A DNA stretch of 64,000 nt from positions 1-64,000 of the forward strand of contig NZ_FNGH01000013.1 in NCBI RefSeq assembly GCF_900102875.1, in the 5' to 3' direction. Under the pieces are notes generated by a model. The model was not told where the DNA came from. It ran no database searches and saw only the letters and a list, made by a program, of their open reading frames with translations. The number at the start of each line of letters is the position of its first letter. The stretch's first letter is position 1. The position numbers and the translations under genes were made by a program. This stretch comes from Franzmannia pantelleriensis. GTDB lineage: Bacteria > Pseudomonadota > Gammaproteobacteria > Pseudomonadales > Halomonadaceae. Shown here one piece after another: positions 1-8,621 of this stretch.

Positions 1-123
1 ACCACGAAACGTTTGAACCGATTCGGGCTTCGTGGCAAGAAGAAGGTACAGGGTCAGTGGCAGTTATACTGCTTAATACACAACATTGAGAAGCTCGCCA
101 ATTATGGTCGGTTAGGCACGTGA
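1..123 (+). mobile_element. C-terminal end of an IS1182-like transposase (cut by window edge)
   Basis: An open frame enters from the left edge in frame 1 and stops at a TGA at 121-123, giving 40 residues. The segment RGKKKVQGQWQLYCLIHNIE resembles the conserved C-terminal tail of IS1182-group DDE transposases, in which a 'KV.GQW.LYC.VHNIEK' block precedes the end of the protein. Only the tail is visible, so integrity and family are not certain. The right terminal inverted repeat of the element should lie shortly after the stop, but it cannot be fixed without the left end. The next gene, djlA, starts 199 bases further on, so the insertion may have replaced its natural upstream region. Confidence 0.6.
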
Positions 124-321
124 TAAAGGGGCTACAAGGCCTAAATGTGGCCGCCAAATGCTTGTGATGAGTGACTTTGACATCATCCAGGTACCGAGAT
201 GGTCAGCTAGGCCCCTTGACCCAAAAAATTTGTCTATTTGGTGGGCGGTACACAAAATCAGAAAACAGGCGGTGGGGAGGACTCAGAATCGAGTTTTTCT
301 ACAGCCTCGTTAGATGGCGCC

Positions 322-1080
322 ATGTTATTTCTGATCATTGTATTTGGCCTGATTGGCCTCGCCGTTGGCGGCCCCGTTGGCCTGCTTGTAGGTGGTGGCT
401 TGGGCTGGTGGCTGGGGCGGCAGCTCAAACGCCGCTTGAATGTCGCGCGAATGCGTATCCAGGAACGCTTTCTGGAATCGATTTTTTCGGTGATGGGCTG
501 CCTGTGCCAGGCGGATGGCAAGGTGACCGACGGCGAGCTGGGCGTTGCCGAAAAGCTCTTCGACCAGATGCACCTGAAGGGCGAACAGCGAACCAGGGCG
601 CGTGCTGCGTTTGAGCGCGGCCGAGCCGACGACTTCGATTTAGACGCTGAGCTTGCCAGTGTGAATCGTCTCACCCGCCATCAGTCCGTGATGCGCCAGG
701 TATTCTTGCAGGTCCAGCTGTCGGCGATCGCCGCTGATGGCGTGCTACATCCCGCCGAACACGAGATGATTTTGCGCGTGGCGCGAAGCGTGGGCTGTAG
801 CGAGGCCGAAGTACAGCAAATCGAAGCCATGCTGCACGGGGCTGCCGCCAACTCGCAAGGCGCCAGCGAAGAAGCCCTTAAAGATGCTTACCGGGTGCTT
901 GGCGTATCGGAGGATGCCAGCGATGCCGAGATTAAAAAGGCCTACCGGCGTTTGATGAGCCAGAATCACCCGGACAAGCTGGCGGGCAAAGGGCTGCCTG
1001 AGAGCATGCGAGAAGTGGCGCAGGCGCGAACTAGCGAAATCAGCAACGCTCATGAGCGGATTCGTGCGGCCCGCGGCTGA
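322..1080 (+). CDS. djlA: Co-chaperone DjlA (membrane-anchored J-domain protein)
   Basis: The 252-residue product has a glycine-rich N-terminal membrane segment (about residues 2-32), a TerB-like helical domain (about 45-165) and a C-terminal J domain (about 183-252) with the HPD motif at residues 216-218. This order is diagnostic of DjlA, which recruits DnaK to the inner membrane and stimulates its ATPase. I chose the ATG at 322 because the protein then begins at the membrane anchor as in known DjlA proteins. The frame stays open upstream to a TTG at 238, but those 28 residues are polar and look non-native. No strong Shine-Dalgarno precedes 322. The upstream DNA probably belongs to, or was disturbed by, the transposon whose tail ends at 123. 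Confidence 0.88.
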   Translation: MLFLIIVFGLIGLAVGGPVGLLVGGGLGWWLGRQLKRRLNVARMRIQERFLESIFSVMGCLCQADGKVTDGELGVAEKLFDQMHLKGEQRTRARAAFERGRADDFDLDAELASVNRLTRHQSVMRQVFLQVQLSAIAADGVLHPAEHEMILRVARSVGCSEAEVQQIEAMLHGAAANSQGASEEALKDAYRVLGVSEDASDAEIKKAYRRLMSQNHPDKLAGKGLPESMREVAQARTSEISNAHERIRAARG

Positions 1081-1154
1081 TTGCGTCTAGGCATTCGCCG
1101 CCAACATGCGCCTCGGCGGTATTCATCTGCCAATGGCAGCGCCAACAAGGAGCA

Positions 1155-1781
1155 ATGATGATCACGCTATACGGTTTCCCCTCATCCCGATCACTGCGGG
1201 CTGCCTGGACCCTGGAGGAGCTGGGGCTCGAGTATGAGTACCGCTCCATCGATATGATGGCCGGCGAGGGGCAGGGCGAGGCGCACCTGGCACGTCACCC
1301 CGATGGCAAGGTGCCGGTACTGGAAGATGGCGAACTGGTGCTGTTCGAGTCGCTGGCGATCTGCCGCTATCTGGCCGAGCGCTACGGCGAGGCGAGCGGT
1401 CTGCTGCCCGACTCGCTGGTGGAACGAGCCAAGGTCGATCAGTGGACAAGCTTTGTTATCAGTGAGCTGGAACAGCCGCTATGGACCCAGGGCAAACACA
1501 AGTTTGCGCTGCCCGGCGAGCGACGCGTGCCGGCCGTGTTGCCGACGGCAGCCTGGGAGTTTCAGCGGGCGCTGGCGGCGCTGCAGAGGCGGTTCAACGG
1601 CGATGACTGGCTGGTGGGTGGGCGCTTCACCCTGGCCGACGTGTTCATGGGCCATACCCTGAGCTGGGCCGTGCGCTTCAAGAATCGCCTGCCGCTGGAG
1701 CTCGAGGCGTATCGTGAGCGCTGCATGTCGCGCCCGGCGCTGGCACGGGCAGCAGAGCGTGAAAAGGTTGCCAACGACTAG
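1155..1781 (+). CDS. Glutathione S-transferase family protein
   Basis: This 208-residue cytosolic protein has the two-domain GST layout. The N-terminal thioredoxin-like half begins ITLYGFPSSRSLRAAWTLEE and includes the glutathione-binding turn 'GKVPVLEDGELVLFESLAI' (about residues 51-69). The C-terminal half is helical, with the usual 'FTLADVFMGH' N-capping segment near residue 160. An AAGGAG lies just before ATG codons at 1155 and 1158, and either could be used. The family conjugates glutathione to electrophiles or acts in redox protection, but the substrate cannot be told from sequence. It converges on ribA with only 3 bases between the stop codons. Confidence 0.85.
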   Translation: MMITLYGFPSSRSLRAAWTLEELGLEYEYRSIDMMAGEGQGEAHLARHPDGKVPVLEDGELVLFESLAICRYLAERYGEASGLLPDSLVERAKVDQWTSFVISELEQPLWTQGKHKFALPGERRVPAVLPTAAWEFQRALAALQRRFNGDDWLVGGRFTLADVFMGHTLSWAVRFKNRLPLELEAYRERCMSRPALARAAEREKVAND

Positions 1782-1784
1782 CCG

Positions 1785-2420
1785 TCACTGCTTGCGTTCG
1801 ATATCCACATCGCTGGCGTTAGTGAAATCGCCCAGCGCCATCATATGGCCGAGCTTGCCGGCCTTGGTGGCCAGGTACTGTTCGTTATGGGGGTTGAGGC
1901 CGGTGGTCAGCGGCAGGCGTTCGCTGATGGTGACGCCGTCGCGGGTCAGCGCCTCGACCTTGCGTGGGTTGTTGGTCATCAGCTTGAGCGATGCCACGCC
2001 GAGGTGCTCGAGCATTGGCACACAGAGGTCGTAGCGGCGCATGTCGGCGCCGAAACCGAGGCGCTCGTTGGCTTCGACGGTGTCGGCGCCCTGATCCTGC
2101 AGGTGGTAAGCGCGGATCTTGTTGAGCAGCCCAATGCCGCGGCCCTCCTGACGCAGATAGAGCAGCACGCCGCGGCCCTCGGTGGCGATGCGCTTTAGCG
2201 CCTCCTGGAGCTGATAGCCGCAGTCGCAGCGCATCGAGAACAGCGCGTCGCCGGTCAGGCATTCCGAGTGTACGCGGCCCAGCACCGGCGCGCCGTCGTC
2301 GATCTCACCCAGCGTCAAGGCGATATGATCCTTGCCCGTGGCATCGTCTTCGAAGCCATGCATGGTGAAGGTGGCCCAGGGGGTGGGCAGCTGAGAGGCG
2401 GCGATGAAGCGAATCGACAC
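1785..2420 (-). CDS. ribA: GTP cyclohydrolase II
   Basis: RibA converts GTP to 2,5-diamino-6-ribosylamino-4(3H)-pyrimidinone 5'-phosphate, formate and pyrophosphate, the first step of riboflavin synthesis. The 211-residue product carries the zinc-binding cysteines C54, C65 and C67 in '[18 protein letters not shown]' and the GTP-binding '[10 protein letters not shown]' block. '[12 protein letters not shown]' and 'NPHNEQYL' near the C-terminus are also typical. Length matches stand-alone RibA (about 200 residues), with no fused DHBP synthase. The gene is divergent from hemE, and the 183-bp gap between them must hold both promoters. No FMN riboswitch is visible upstream. Confidence 0.93.
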   Translation of the reverse strand: MSIRFIAASQLPTPWATFTMHGFEDDATGKDHIALTLGEIDDGAPVLGRVHSECLTGDALFSMRCDCGYQLQEALKRIATEGRGVLLYLRQEGRGIGLLNKIRAYHLQDQGADTVEANERLGFGADMRRYDLCVPMLEHLGVASLKLMTNNPRKVEALTRDGVTISERLPLTTGLNPHNEQYLATKAGKLGHMMALGDFTNASDVDIERKQ

Positions 2421-2603
2421 GGAGAACCTCGATGCAGTGACGGCGGCCTGGCCGGCGAGTGGGCGAATATTCTAGCAGCTTCGGCCAAATCGCTCACGGC
2501 GTGATGAATAATGCCTATAGGTGGGGGAGGAGCGGCCAGGAATCAAGCCGCGAGCGGTGGCATTGGGTACAATGCGGGCAAATTCGTCAGCATAGAGCCC
2601 CAC

Positions 2604-3671
2604 ATGGAACTGCAAAACGATCGCTTTCTGCGTGCCCTGGCCCGACAGCCGGTGGATCGCACCCCGGTATGGATGATGCGTCAGGCTGGCCGCTATCTCC
2701 CCGAGTACCGCGCGTCGCGCGCCGATGCCGGCAGCTTCATGGACCTGTGCCGCAACCAGGAGTTGGCGTGTGAGGTCACCATGCAGCCACTGGAGCGTTA
2801 TCCGCTGGATGCTGCCATCCTGTTCTCGGATATCCTCACCATCCCGGATGCCATGGGCCTGGGGCTCTATTTCGAGACCGGCGAGGGGCCGAAGTTTCGC
2901 AGTCCGGTGCGCACCCCCGAGGCGGTGGCTGGGCTCAAGGCACCGGATGCCGAGCGCGATCTCGACTACGTGATGAATGCCGTACGCACCATTCGCCGCG
3001 AGCTCAACGGCCGAGTGCCGCTGATTGGCTTTTCCGGCAGCCCCTGGACCCTGGCCACCTATATGGTAGAGGGCGCCTCGAGCAAGGATTTCCGTCATGT
3101 GAAGTCGATGCTCTACGGCAACCCGGATACCATGCACCAGCTGCTCGACACCTTGGCCACGGCAGTCACCGACTACCTCAATGCGCAGATTCGCGCCGGC
3201 GCCCAGGCGGTGCAGATCTTCGATACCTGGGGTGGCGTGCTGTCGACGCCGGCCTATCTCGAGTTCTCGCTGCGCTACATGGAGCAGATCGTCGCCGGGC
3301 TGATCCGCGAACATGACGGGCGTCGAGTGCCGGTGATCCTGTTCACCAAGAACGGCGGCCAGTGGCTGGAGCAGATCGCCAGCGCCGGCAGCGATGCGGT
3401 GGGCCTGGACTGGACCACCGAGCTCTCCGATGCGCGGGCCCGGGTCGGCCATCGCGTCGCCCTGCAGGGCAACCTCGACCCCAATGTGCTGTTTGCCAAG
3501 CCGCCGGCGATCCGTGCCGAGGTGGCGCGGGTGCTGGACAGCTTTGGCCCAGGCGAGGGCCATATCTTCAATCTTGGCCATGGCATCAGCCAGTTTACCG
3601 ACCCGGATCATGTCACCGCCTTCATGGATGCCTTGCATGAACTGAGCCCGGCGTACCACCAGGACAGCTGA
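2604..3671 (+). CDS. hemE: Uroporphyrinogen decarboxylase
   Basis: HemE removes four carboxyl groups from uroporphyrinogen III to give coproporphyrinogen III in haem synthesis. The 355-residue product starts [12 protein letters not shown] and contains the signature '[17 protein letters not shown]' (residues about 18-34), with the substrate-binding arginines and the catalytic-region '[12 protein letters not shown]'. '[16 protein letters not shown]' and the C-terminal 'FNLGHGI' are also conserved. The ATG at 2604 gives the family's usual length of about 354; earlier in-frame starts would add 31 unrelated residues. The VanZ-like gene follows after 1 base and is probably co-transcribed. The other haem genes of this window (hemCDXY) lie 54 kb away. 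Confidence 0.95.
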   Translation: MELQNDRFLRALARQPVDRTPVWMMRQAGRYLPEYRASRADAGSFMDLCRNQELACEVTMQPLERYPLDAAILFSDILTIPDAMGLGLYFETGEGPKFRSPVRTPEAVAGLKAPDAERDLDYVMNAVRTIRRELNGRVPLIGFSGSPWTLATYMVEGASSKDFRHVKSMLYGNPDTMHQLLDTLATAVTDYLNAQIRAGAQAVQIFDTWGGVLSTPAYLEFSLRYMEQIVAGLIREHDGRRVPVILFTKNGGQWLEQIASAGSDAVGLDWTTELSDARARVGHRVALQGNLDPNVLFAKPPAIRAEVARVLDSFGPGEGHIFNLGHGISQFTDPDHVTAFMDALHELSPAYHQDS

Positions 3672-3672
3672 G

Positions 3673-4050
3673 ATGAGCGTGAAAGCTGCGCTGCGACGCT
3701 GGCATGAGCGCCGCTGGCTGTGGTTGTGCTTGGCGCTGCTGGCGGCGCTTGTGATTGCCGTGGGTAGCCTGACGCCGGGCAGCGCGATGCCCCAGCGGCT
3801 GCCGTGGGACAAGTTCAACCACTTCGTTGGCTACGCTGGCCTGGCCGCGCTGGTGTCGCTGGCTGGGGTGCGTGAACTGCGGGCCTTTGCGCTGGTGGTG
3901 GCCTATGGCATCGCCGTCGAATATGGTCAGATCCCGGTGCCTGGCCGTAGCGGCGGCGACGGCTGGGATATCCTGGCCAATACCCTGGGGGCTGGCAGCG
4001 CTTTGCTGGTGCTGGCCTGGCTACGCCGATGGCTGCTTGAGCCGTCGTGA
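3673..4050 (+). CDS. VanZ-like small membrane protein
   Basis: This 125-residue protein has an N-terminal hydrophobic helix (about 15-32) and two or three further membrane segments. It has the VanZ-family pattern 'DKFNHFVGYAGLAAL' followed by 'EYGQIPVPGRSGGDGWDILANTLG', where the acidic, glycine-rich loop is the most conserved part. VanZ relatives are widespread inner-membrane proteins, and only one member is tied to teicoplanin resistance, so no resistance role should be read into this. It starts one base after hemE and is followed by a strong terminator-like hairpin, which suggests a hemE-vanZ transcription unit. Confidence 0.75.
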   Translation: MSVKAALRRWHERRWLWLCLALLAALVIAVGSLTPGSAMPQRLPWDKFNHFVGYAGLAALVSLAGVRELRAFALVVAYGIAVEYGQIPVPGRSGGDGWDILANTLGAGSALLVLAWLRRWLLEPS

Positions 4051-4074
4051 TCCTGGTCTGATGCTCTCGTTCAA

Positions 4075-4109
4075 AATCGCCCCCGGTAGCGCTGCTGTCG
4101 GGGGCGATT
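4075..4109 (+). terminator. Hairpin terminator after the hemE unit
   Basis: An 11-bp perfect stem (AATCGCCCCCG at 4075-4085 paired with 4099-4109) with a 13-base loop lies 24 bases after the VanZ-like gene. It is followed by a short GCGTTTT run. It likely ends the hemE-vanZ transcript and insulates the aap promoter downstream. Confidence 0.7.
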
Positions 4110-4146
4110 GCGTTTTGGTGCGGCAGGGCGGATAAGCGTTGAGTAA

Positions 4147-4163
4147 TGCACTACGCAGGTGCA
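4147..4163 (+). promoter_or_regulatory. NtrC-type enhancer site upstream of aapJ
   Basis: The sequence TGCAC-N7-GTGCA is an exact dyad with the arm sequence and spacing of classical NtrC (NRI) binding sites such as those at glnA. It lies about 109 bp upstream of the candidate sigma-54 element, a normal enhancer distance. A shorter dyad, GCACTTGTGC, follows near 4195-4204 but has the wrong spacing. Confidence 0.6.
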
Positions 4164-4271
4164 TGAAAAAAGAGGCGATTATCCGTGTGAGAGGGCACTT
4201 GTGCGGATGAACCGGCGTTTTGCCTGGTTTTTCTGCGTTGAATAAATGTTATTTCCGGTTACTGCGTGTGT

Positions 4272-4287
4272 TGGAACACTCTTTGCT
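4272..4287 (+). promoter_or_regulatory. Candidate sigma-54 (-24/-12) promoter of the aap operon
   Basis: TGGAACACTCTTTGCT keeps the obligatory GG and GC pairs with exactly 10 bases between them (GG at 4273-4274, GC at 4285-4286). It matches the consensus TGGCACG-N4-TTGCW except at two positions of the -24 block. It is about 68 bp upstream of the aapJ start codon. Confidence 0.6.
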
Positions 4288-4354
4288 ATGGTCTTGGCAC
4301 ATGCTTGCGGCACGCATGTCCCAATATATTTACCATTACGTGAGGGGATCCTCC

Positions 4355-5383
4355 ATGATGTACAAGAACAACAAGCTGGTACTGCTGACCTCGGCCACGG
4401 TACTGGCGGTCGGTGCAAGCGCGATGGCGTCGGCCACGACGCTGGAAGATACCGTCAACCGCGGCGCCGTGCAGTGCGGCGTGAGCGATGGCCTGCCGGG
4501 CTTCTCGTCTCCGGATGACGCCGGTGAGTGGCAGGGCCTGGACGTCGATGTCTGCCGCGCGGTCGCCGCTGCGGTATTCGGCGACGCCGAAGCGGTTCGC
4601 TACGTGCCGCTCAACGCCGTCGAGCGTTTCACTGCCCTGCAGTCGGGTGAGGTGGACGTGCTGTCGCGCAATACCACCTGGACCACTACCCGCGACACCA
4701 CCCTGGGTATCAACTTCACGGGAACCAACTTCTATGACGGCCAGGGCTTCCTGGTGTCGTCGGATCTGGGGATCTCGAGTGCCATGGAGCTCGACGGCGC
4801 GGCGGTCTGCGTGCAGTCCGGCACTACCACCGAACTCAACCTGGCCGACTACTTCCGCGCCAATGATATGGAGTTCGACCCGATCGTTTTCGATACCTCT
4901 GAGCAGACCGTGGGCGGCTTCGAGGCTGGGCGCTGCGACGTACTGACCTCGGATACCTCACAGCTGGCGGCCCTGCGCATCCAGCTCAACGACCCGGATG
5001 GTGCCATGGTGCTGCCGGAGATCATCTCCAAGGAGCCGCTCGGTCCGGCCGTGCGCCAGGGTGACGACCAGTGGTTCAACATCGTCAAATGGTCGCTGTT
5101 CGCCATGCTCAACGCCGAGGAGTTTGGGGTCACCAGCGACAATGTCGATGAAATGTTGGGCTCGGAAGATCCGGACATCGCCCGTCTGCTGGGTGAAGAC
5201 GGCAACTATGGCGAAGGTATGGGTCTCGATGCCGATTGGGCCTATCACATCATCAGCCAGGTCGGTAACTACGCCGAGAGCTTCGAGCGCAACGTCGGGA
5301 TGGACTCGCCGCTGCAGATCGAGCGTGGCATCAACGCCCTGTGGACCGACGGCGGCATCCAGTACGCGCCGCCGATCCGCTAA
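4355..5383 (+). CDS. aapJ: General L-amino-acid ABC transporter, periplasmic binding protein
   Basis: The 342-residue product has a signal peptide (MMYKNNKLVLLTSATVLAVG, cleavage near ASA-TT). A family-3 solute-binding domain follows, with 'GVSDGLPGFSSPDDAGEWQGLDVDVCRAVAAAVFGD' and 'SRNTTWTTTRDTT', the latter being the amino-acid-pocket block of the AapJ/BztA subgroup. It captures polar and other L-amino acids in the periplasm for AapQMP. ATG codons at 4355 and 4358 are both possible; GAGGGG at 4342-4347 is the ribosome-binding site. Expression is probably controlled by the NtrC and sigma-54 elements upstream. The stop is followed by two tandem hairpins before aapQ, which may raise its abundance over the permeases. 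Confidence 0.93.
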   Translation: MMYKNNKLVLLTSATVLAVGASAMASATTLEDTVNRGAVQCGVSDGLPGFSSPDDAGEWQGLDVDVCRAVAAAVFGDAEAVRYVPLNAVERFTALQSGEVDVLSRNTTWTTTRDTTLGINFTGTNFYDGQGFLVSSDLGISSAMELDGAAVCVQSGTTTELNLADYFRANDMEFDPIVFDTSEQTVGGFEAGRCDVLTSDTSQLAALRIQLNDPDGAMVLPEIISKEPLGPAVRQGDDQWFNIVKWSLFAMLNAEEFGVTSDNVDEMLGSEDPDIARLLGEDGNYGEGMGLDADWAYHIISQVGNYAESFERNVGMDSPLQIERGINALWTDGGIQYAPPIR

Positions 5384-5397
5384 GCGATCCGCCTGAT

Positions 5398-5458
5398 GCG
5401 CCGGCAGGGCCGGCGCGTTGACGCCACGTCTGGCGGGCGGTGTCACTGCCCGCCAGAC
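5398..5458 (+). terminator. Two tandem hairpins between aapJ and aapQ
   Basis: The first stem is 8 bp (GCGCCGGC at 5398-5405 with 5409-5416, loop AGG). The second is 11 bp (GTCTGGCGGGC at 5428-5438 with 5448-5458, loop of 9). Neither has a U-run, so they are more likely partial attenuators or mRNA-protecting 3' structures than full terminators. Confidence 0.6.
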
Positions 5459-5501
5459 GCTGGCTCGTATCATCCAGCCCCTCCAGGCGGAGACGATTCT
5501 C

Positions 5502-6692
5502 ATGTCTGCTCGACCCAAGGCCTCTCAAGTAGGCCCGAAGCCCCCGTTCTGGCGCGACCCCGCCAAGCGGTCGCTGATTTTTCAGGCGTTGCTGGTGGCG
5601 GCGGTCATCGCCTCGCTGCTGTACATCATCGGCAACACCCAGGACAACCTGGCCGCACGCGGTATCACCACCGGCTTCGGCTTCCTCAATAACACCGCCG
5701 GTTTTGGCATTGTCCAGAGTCTGGTTGACTACTCCTCCCAGAGTACCTACGGCCGCACCTTCCTGGTGGGGCTGCTCAACACCCTGCTAGTGGGTGGTCT
5801 GGGGGTGTTGGCGGCGACCATCATCGGCTTCATCGTTGGCATTGCGCGGCTGTCGCCCAACTGGCTGATCGCGCGGCTGGCCAACGCCTATATCGAAATC
5901 TTCCGCAATATCCCGCTGCTGCTGCAGATCTTCTTCTGGTATTTCGCGGTACTACGCGCCATGCCCGGCGCGCGCGATAGTCTGGCGTTCGGTGAGGTGA
6001 TCTTCCTCAACGTGCGCGGGCTCTACCTGCCGGAGCCCCTATTCGAGTCGGGTTTCGGGCTGATTCCGCTGGCGTTCATCGTGGCCATCGCCGCCAGTAT
6101 CGCGCTGCTGGTCTGGAACAAGCGCCGCCACGAGGCCACCGGCAAGCGGATTCCGGCCGGCTGGATCTCGCTGGCGCTGATCCTCGGCGTGCCACTGCTG
6201 GTACTGGTGGCGACCGGAGTGCCGGTCACCTGGGACGTGCCCGAGCTGCGCGGCTTCAACTTCCGCGGCGGTATCACGGTGATCCCCGAGTTTTTGGCGC
6301 TGTGGCTGGCGCTGTCGATCTATACGGCGTCCTATATCGCCGAGATCGTACGCTCCGGTATCCAGGCCATCTCCCACGGCCAGACCGAGGCGGCCCAGGC
6401 ACTGAGCCTGCCCCAGGGGCTGGTGCTGCGCCTGGTGATCATTCCCCAGGCGATGCGGGTCATCATTCCGCCGCTCACCAGCCAGTACCTCAACCTGGTC
6501 AAGAACTCCTCGCTGGCCACTGCCATCGGCTACCCGGACCTGGTCTCGGTATTTGCCGGTACCACGCTGAACCAGACCGGCCAGGCCATTGAGGTCATTG
6601 CCATGACCATGGCGGTGTACCTGACCATCAGCCTGTCGGTATCGCTGTTCATGAACTGGTACAACGCCCGCATGGCGTTGGTCGAACGATAG
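5502..6692 (+). CDS. aapQ: General L-amino-acid ABC transporter permease AapQ
   Basis: This 396-residue inner-membrane permease has the His/Glu/Gln/Arg-opine family fold. The N-terminal helix is near residues 27-45, and a long membrane domain contains 'ANAYIEIFRNIPLLLQIFFW'. The EAA loop near the C-terminus is 'SGIQAISHGQTEAAQALSLP', which contacts the ATPase AapP. The extended central segment and length near 400 are typical of AapQ/BztB rather than of short HisQ-type permeases. The ATG at 5502 is preceded by GGAG at 5489-5492; in-frame codons further upstream lie within the hairpin region and are unlikely to be translated. It is followed by aapM after 9 bases. Confidence 0.92.
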   Translation: MSARPKASQVGPKPPFWRDPAKRSLIFQALLVAAVIASLLYIIGNTQDNLAARGITTGFGFLNNTAGFGIVQSLVDYSSQSTYGRTFLVGLLNTLLVGGLGVLAATIIGFIVGIARLSPNWLIARLANAYIEIFRNIPLLLQIFFWYFAVLRAMPGARDSLAFGEVIFLNVRGLYLPEPLFESGFGLIPLAFIVAIAASIALLVWNKRRHEATGKRIPAGWISLALILGVPLLVLVATGVPVTWDVPELRGFNFRGGITVIPEFLALWLALSIYTASYIAEIVRSGIQAISHGQTEAAQALSLPQGLVLRLVIIPQAMRVIIPPLTSQYLNLVKNSSLATAIGYPDLVSVFAGTTLNQTGQAIEVIAMTMAVYLTISLSVSLFMNWYNARMALVER

Positions 6693-6701
6693 GGGCGGGC
6701 C

Positions 6702-7802
6702 ATGATTCACAACCATAAGATGATTGAGGCGCGACCGGCGCCCTCCAACACCATCGGCCCCCTGGCCTGGCTGCGCGCCAACTTGTTCAGCGGGCCGATC
6801 AACAGCCTCTTCTCGCTGCTCGGGTTGTACCTGCTCTATCTGCTGCTGGTGCCTACCATCCAGTGGGGCCTGATCAATGCCGACTGGGTAGGCACCAGCC
6901 GCGACGACTGCTCACGCGAGGGCGCCTGCTGGGTATTTATCAATGCCCGTTTCACACAGTTCATCTACGGCCTCTATCCGCGTAGCGAGCTGTGGCGGGT
7001 CGACCTGACCTTTGCCACCTTTGCCGGGCTGATCGGCTGGCTGATGATCCCGCGGCTGCCGTTCAAGCGCTGGGTAGCGCTGGTCACCTTGGTCGGTTTT
7101 CCGGTGTTCGCCTACTTCCTGCTTTACGGCGGCCACTTCGGCCTGCCGGTGGTACAGACCCATCGCTGGGGCGGCCTGATGCTGACCCTGGTCCTGGCGG
7201 TGGTGGGTATGGTCGGTGCCTTGCCGATCGGTATTCTGCTGGCGCTGGGACGGCGTTCGCAGATGCCCATCGTCAAGAGCTTCTGCGTGGTGTTCATCGA
7301 GTTCTGGCGCGGCGTGCCGCTGATCACGGTGCTGTTCATGGCGTCGGTGATGCTGCCGCTATTCATGCCCACCGGGGTCAGCGTCGACCGACTGATCCGT
7401 GCCTTTATCGGTATCACCCTGTTCCAGAGTGCCTACATGGCCGAGGTAGTGCGCGGAGGCCTGCAGGCCATTCCGCGTGGGCAGGAGGAGGCGGCCGCGG
7501 CGCTGGGCATGGGCTACTGGAAACGCATGGGGCTGATCGTGCTGCCCCAGGCCTTGAAGATGATGATTCCCGGCATCGTCAACACCTTCATCTCGCTGTT
7601 CAAGGATACCACCCTGGTGATGATCATCGGCCTGTTCGACCTGCTGGGGATTGTCCAGGCGGCGCTGTCGGACTCACGCTGGCTCGGCTTCGCCCTGGAA
7701 GGCTATATCTTCGCGGCGTTCATGTTCTGGATCTTCTGTTTCAGCATGTCGCGCTACAGCCAGTATCTCGAACGCAAGCTGCATACCGGCCATAAACGCT
7801 GA
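6702..7802 (+). CDS. aapM: General L-amino-acid ABC transporter permease AapM
   Basis: The 366-residue product is the second membrane subunit of the amino-acid importer. It shows an N-terminal helix (about 35-55), two central helices and the C-terminal permease core. The core has 'FIEFWRGVPLITVLFMASVMLPLF' and the EAA loop 'GGLQAIPRGQEEAAAALGM', followed by 'LPQALKMMIPGIVNTFISLFKDTTLV'. AapM is thought to form a heterodimer with AapQ in the inner membrane. It sits 9 bases after aapQ and 45 bases before aapP, so the four genes form one operon. Confidence 0.92.
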   Translation: MIHNHKMIEARPAPSNTIGPLAWLRANLFSGPINSLFSLLGLYLLYLLLVPTIQWGLINADWVGTSRDDCSREGACWVFINARFTQFIYGLYPRSELWRVDLTFATFAGLIGWLMIPRLPFKRWVALVTLVGFPVFAYFLLYGGHFGLPVVQTHRWGGLMLTLVLAVVGMVGALPIGILLALGRRSQMPIVKSFCVVFIEFWRGVPLITVLFMASVMLPLFMPTGVSVDRLIRAFIGITLFQSAYMAEVVRGGLQAIPRGQEEAAAALGMGYWKRMGLIVLPQALKMMIPGIVNTFISLFKDTTLVMIIGLFDLLGIVQAALSDSRWLGFALEGYIFAAFMFWIFCFSMSRYSQYLERKLHTGHKR

Positions 7803-7847
7803 CCGGCGCCCACCACAACAGCAAGAACCGCATACAGGATAGGCATC

Positions 7848-8621
7848 ATGAGTGAACAAGCTATGCAATCCCCGTCCGGCGCCGGCGACCTGATGGTCGA
7901 GATGCGCGGCGTCAACAAGTGGTACGGCGACTTCCACGTACTACGCGATATCGACCTGGAGGTGCGGCGCGGTGAGCGGATCGTTATCTGCGGACCGTCG
8001 GGTTCAGGCAAGTCGACGCTGATTCGCTGTATCAACCATCTCGAAGAGCATCAGCAGGGCGAGATCGTGGTCGGCGGCATGCCGCTGACCCAGGACATCA
8101 AGCGCATCGAGCAGATTCGCCGCAGCGTCGGCATGGTGTTCCAGCACTTCAATCTCTTCCCGCACCTGACGGTGCTGGAGAATTGCTGCCTGGCCCCGAT
8201 GTGGGTGCAGAAGAAACCGCGGCGTGAAGCCGAGGCACGGGCCATGCAGTACCTCGAGCGGGTGCAGATCGCCGAGCAGGCGCGCAAGTACCCCGGTCAA
8301 CTATCCGGCGGTCAGCAGCAGCGCGTGGCGATCGCCCGCTCGCTGTGCATGCATCCGGAGGTGATGCTGTTCGACGAGCCGACCTCGGCGCTCGATCCGG
8401 AGATGATCAAGGAGGTGCTCGACGTCATGGTCGAGTTGGCCAACGAAGGCATGACCATGCTCTGCGTCACCCACGAGATGGGCTTCGCCAAGACCGTGGC
8501 CGATCGGGTGATCTTCATGGATCAGGGCCAGATCATCGAGGAGAACGCCCCGGAGCCGTTCTTCAACGACCCGCAGTCCGAGCGCACCCAGCTATTCCTC
8601 AGTCAGATTCTGGGGCACTGA
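7848..8621 (+). CDS. aapP: General L-amino-acid ABC transporter ATPase AapP
   Basis: This 257-residue cytoplasmic ATPase has Walker [10 protein letters not shown] (residues 49-57), the signature LSGGQQQR, Walker B '[12 protein letters not shown]' and the switch histidine in 'CVTHEMGFA'. It is a close match to the GlnQ/AapP class of polar amino-acid importers and energises AapQM. An ATG follows 'AGGATAGGCATC' at 7836-7847. The last 30 bases overlap the 3' end of the convergent diguanylate cyclase gene. Confidence 0.93.
   Translation: MSEQAMQSPSGAGDLMVEMRGVNKWYGDFHVLRDIDLEVRRGERIVICGPSGSGKSTLIRCINHLEEHQQGEIVVGGMPLTQDIKRIEQIRRSVGMVFQHFNLFPHLTVLENCCLAPMWVQKKPRREAEARAMQYLERVQIAEQARKYPGQLSGGQQQRVAIARSLCMHPEVMLFDEPTSALDPEMIKEVLDVMVELANEGMTMLCVTHEMGFAKTVADRVIFMDQGQIIEENAPEPFFNDPQSERTQLFLSQILGH

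Noticed and set aside
2472-3818. A 448-codon open frame on the minus strand opposite hemE.
   Set aside because: It is antisense to a fully recognised enzyme, has no family pattern and is a by-product of the high GC content. Similar long frames opposite amtB, glcB, the ABC-F gene, argH and the purine permease were rejected for the same reason.
3673-4050. Glycopeptide-resistance gene, on the basis of VanZ similarity.
   Set aside because: VanZ-like domains are common in housekeeping membrane proteins and no van cluster is present.
4195-4204. GCACTTGTGC as a second NtrC site at aapJ.
   Set aside because: The arms are only 2 bases apart, whereas NtrC sites need a 7-base gap between TGCAC and GTGCA.
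4295-4308. TGGCAC...TTGC upstream of aapJ as a second sigma-54 promoter.
   Set aside because: Only 9 bases separate GG and GC instead of 10; sigma-54 promoters do not tolerate that spacing. The element at 4272-4287 has correct spacing.
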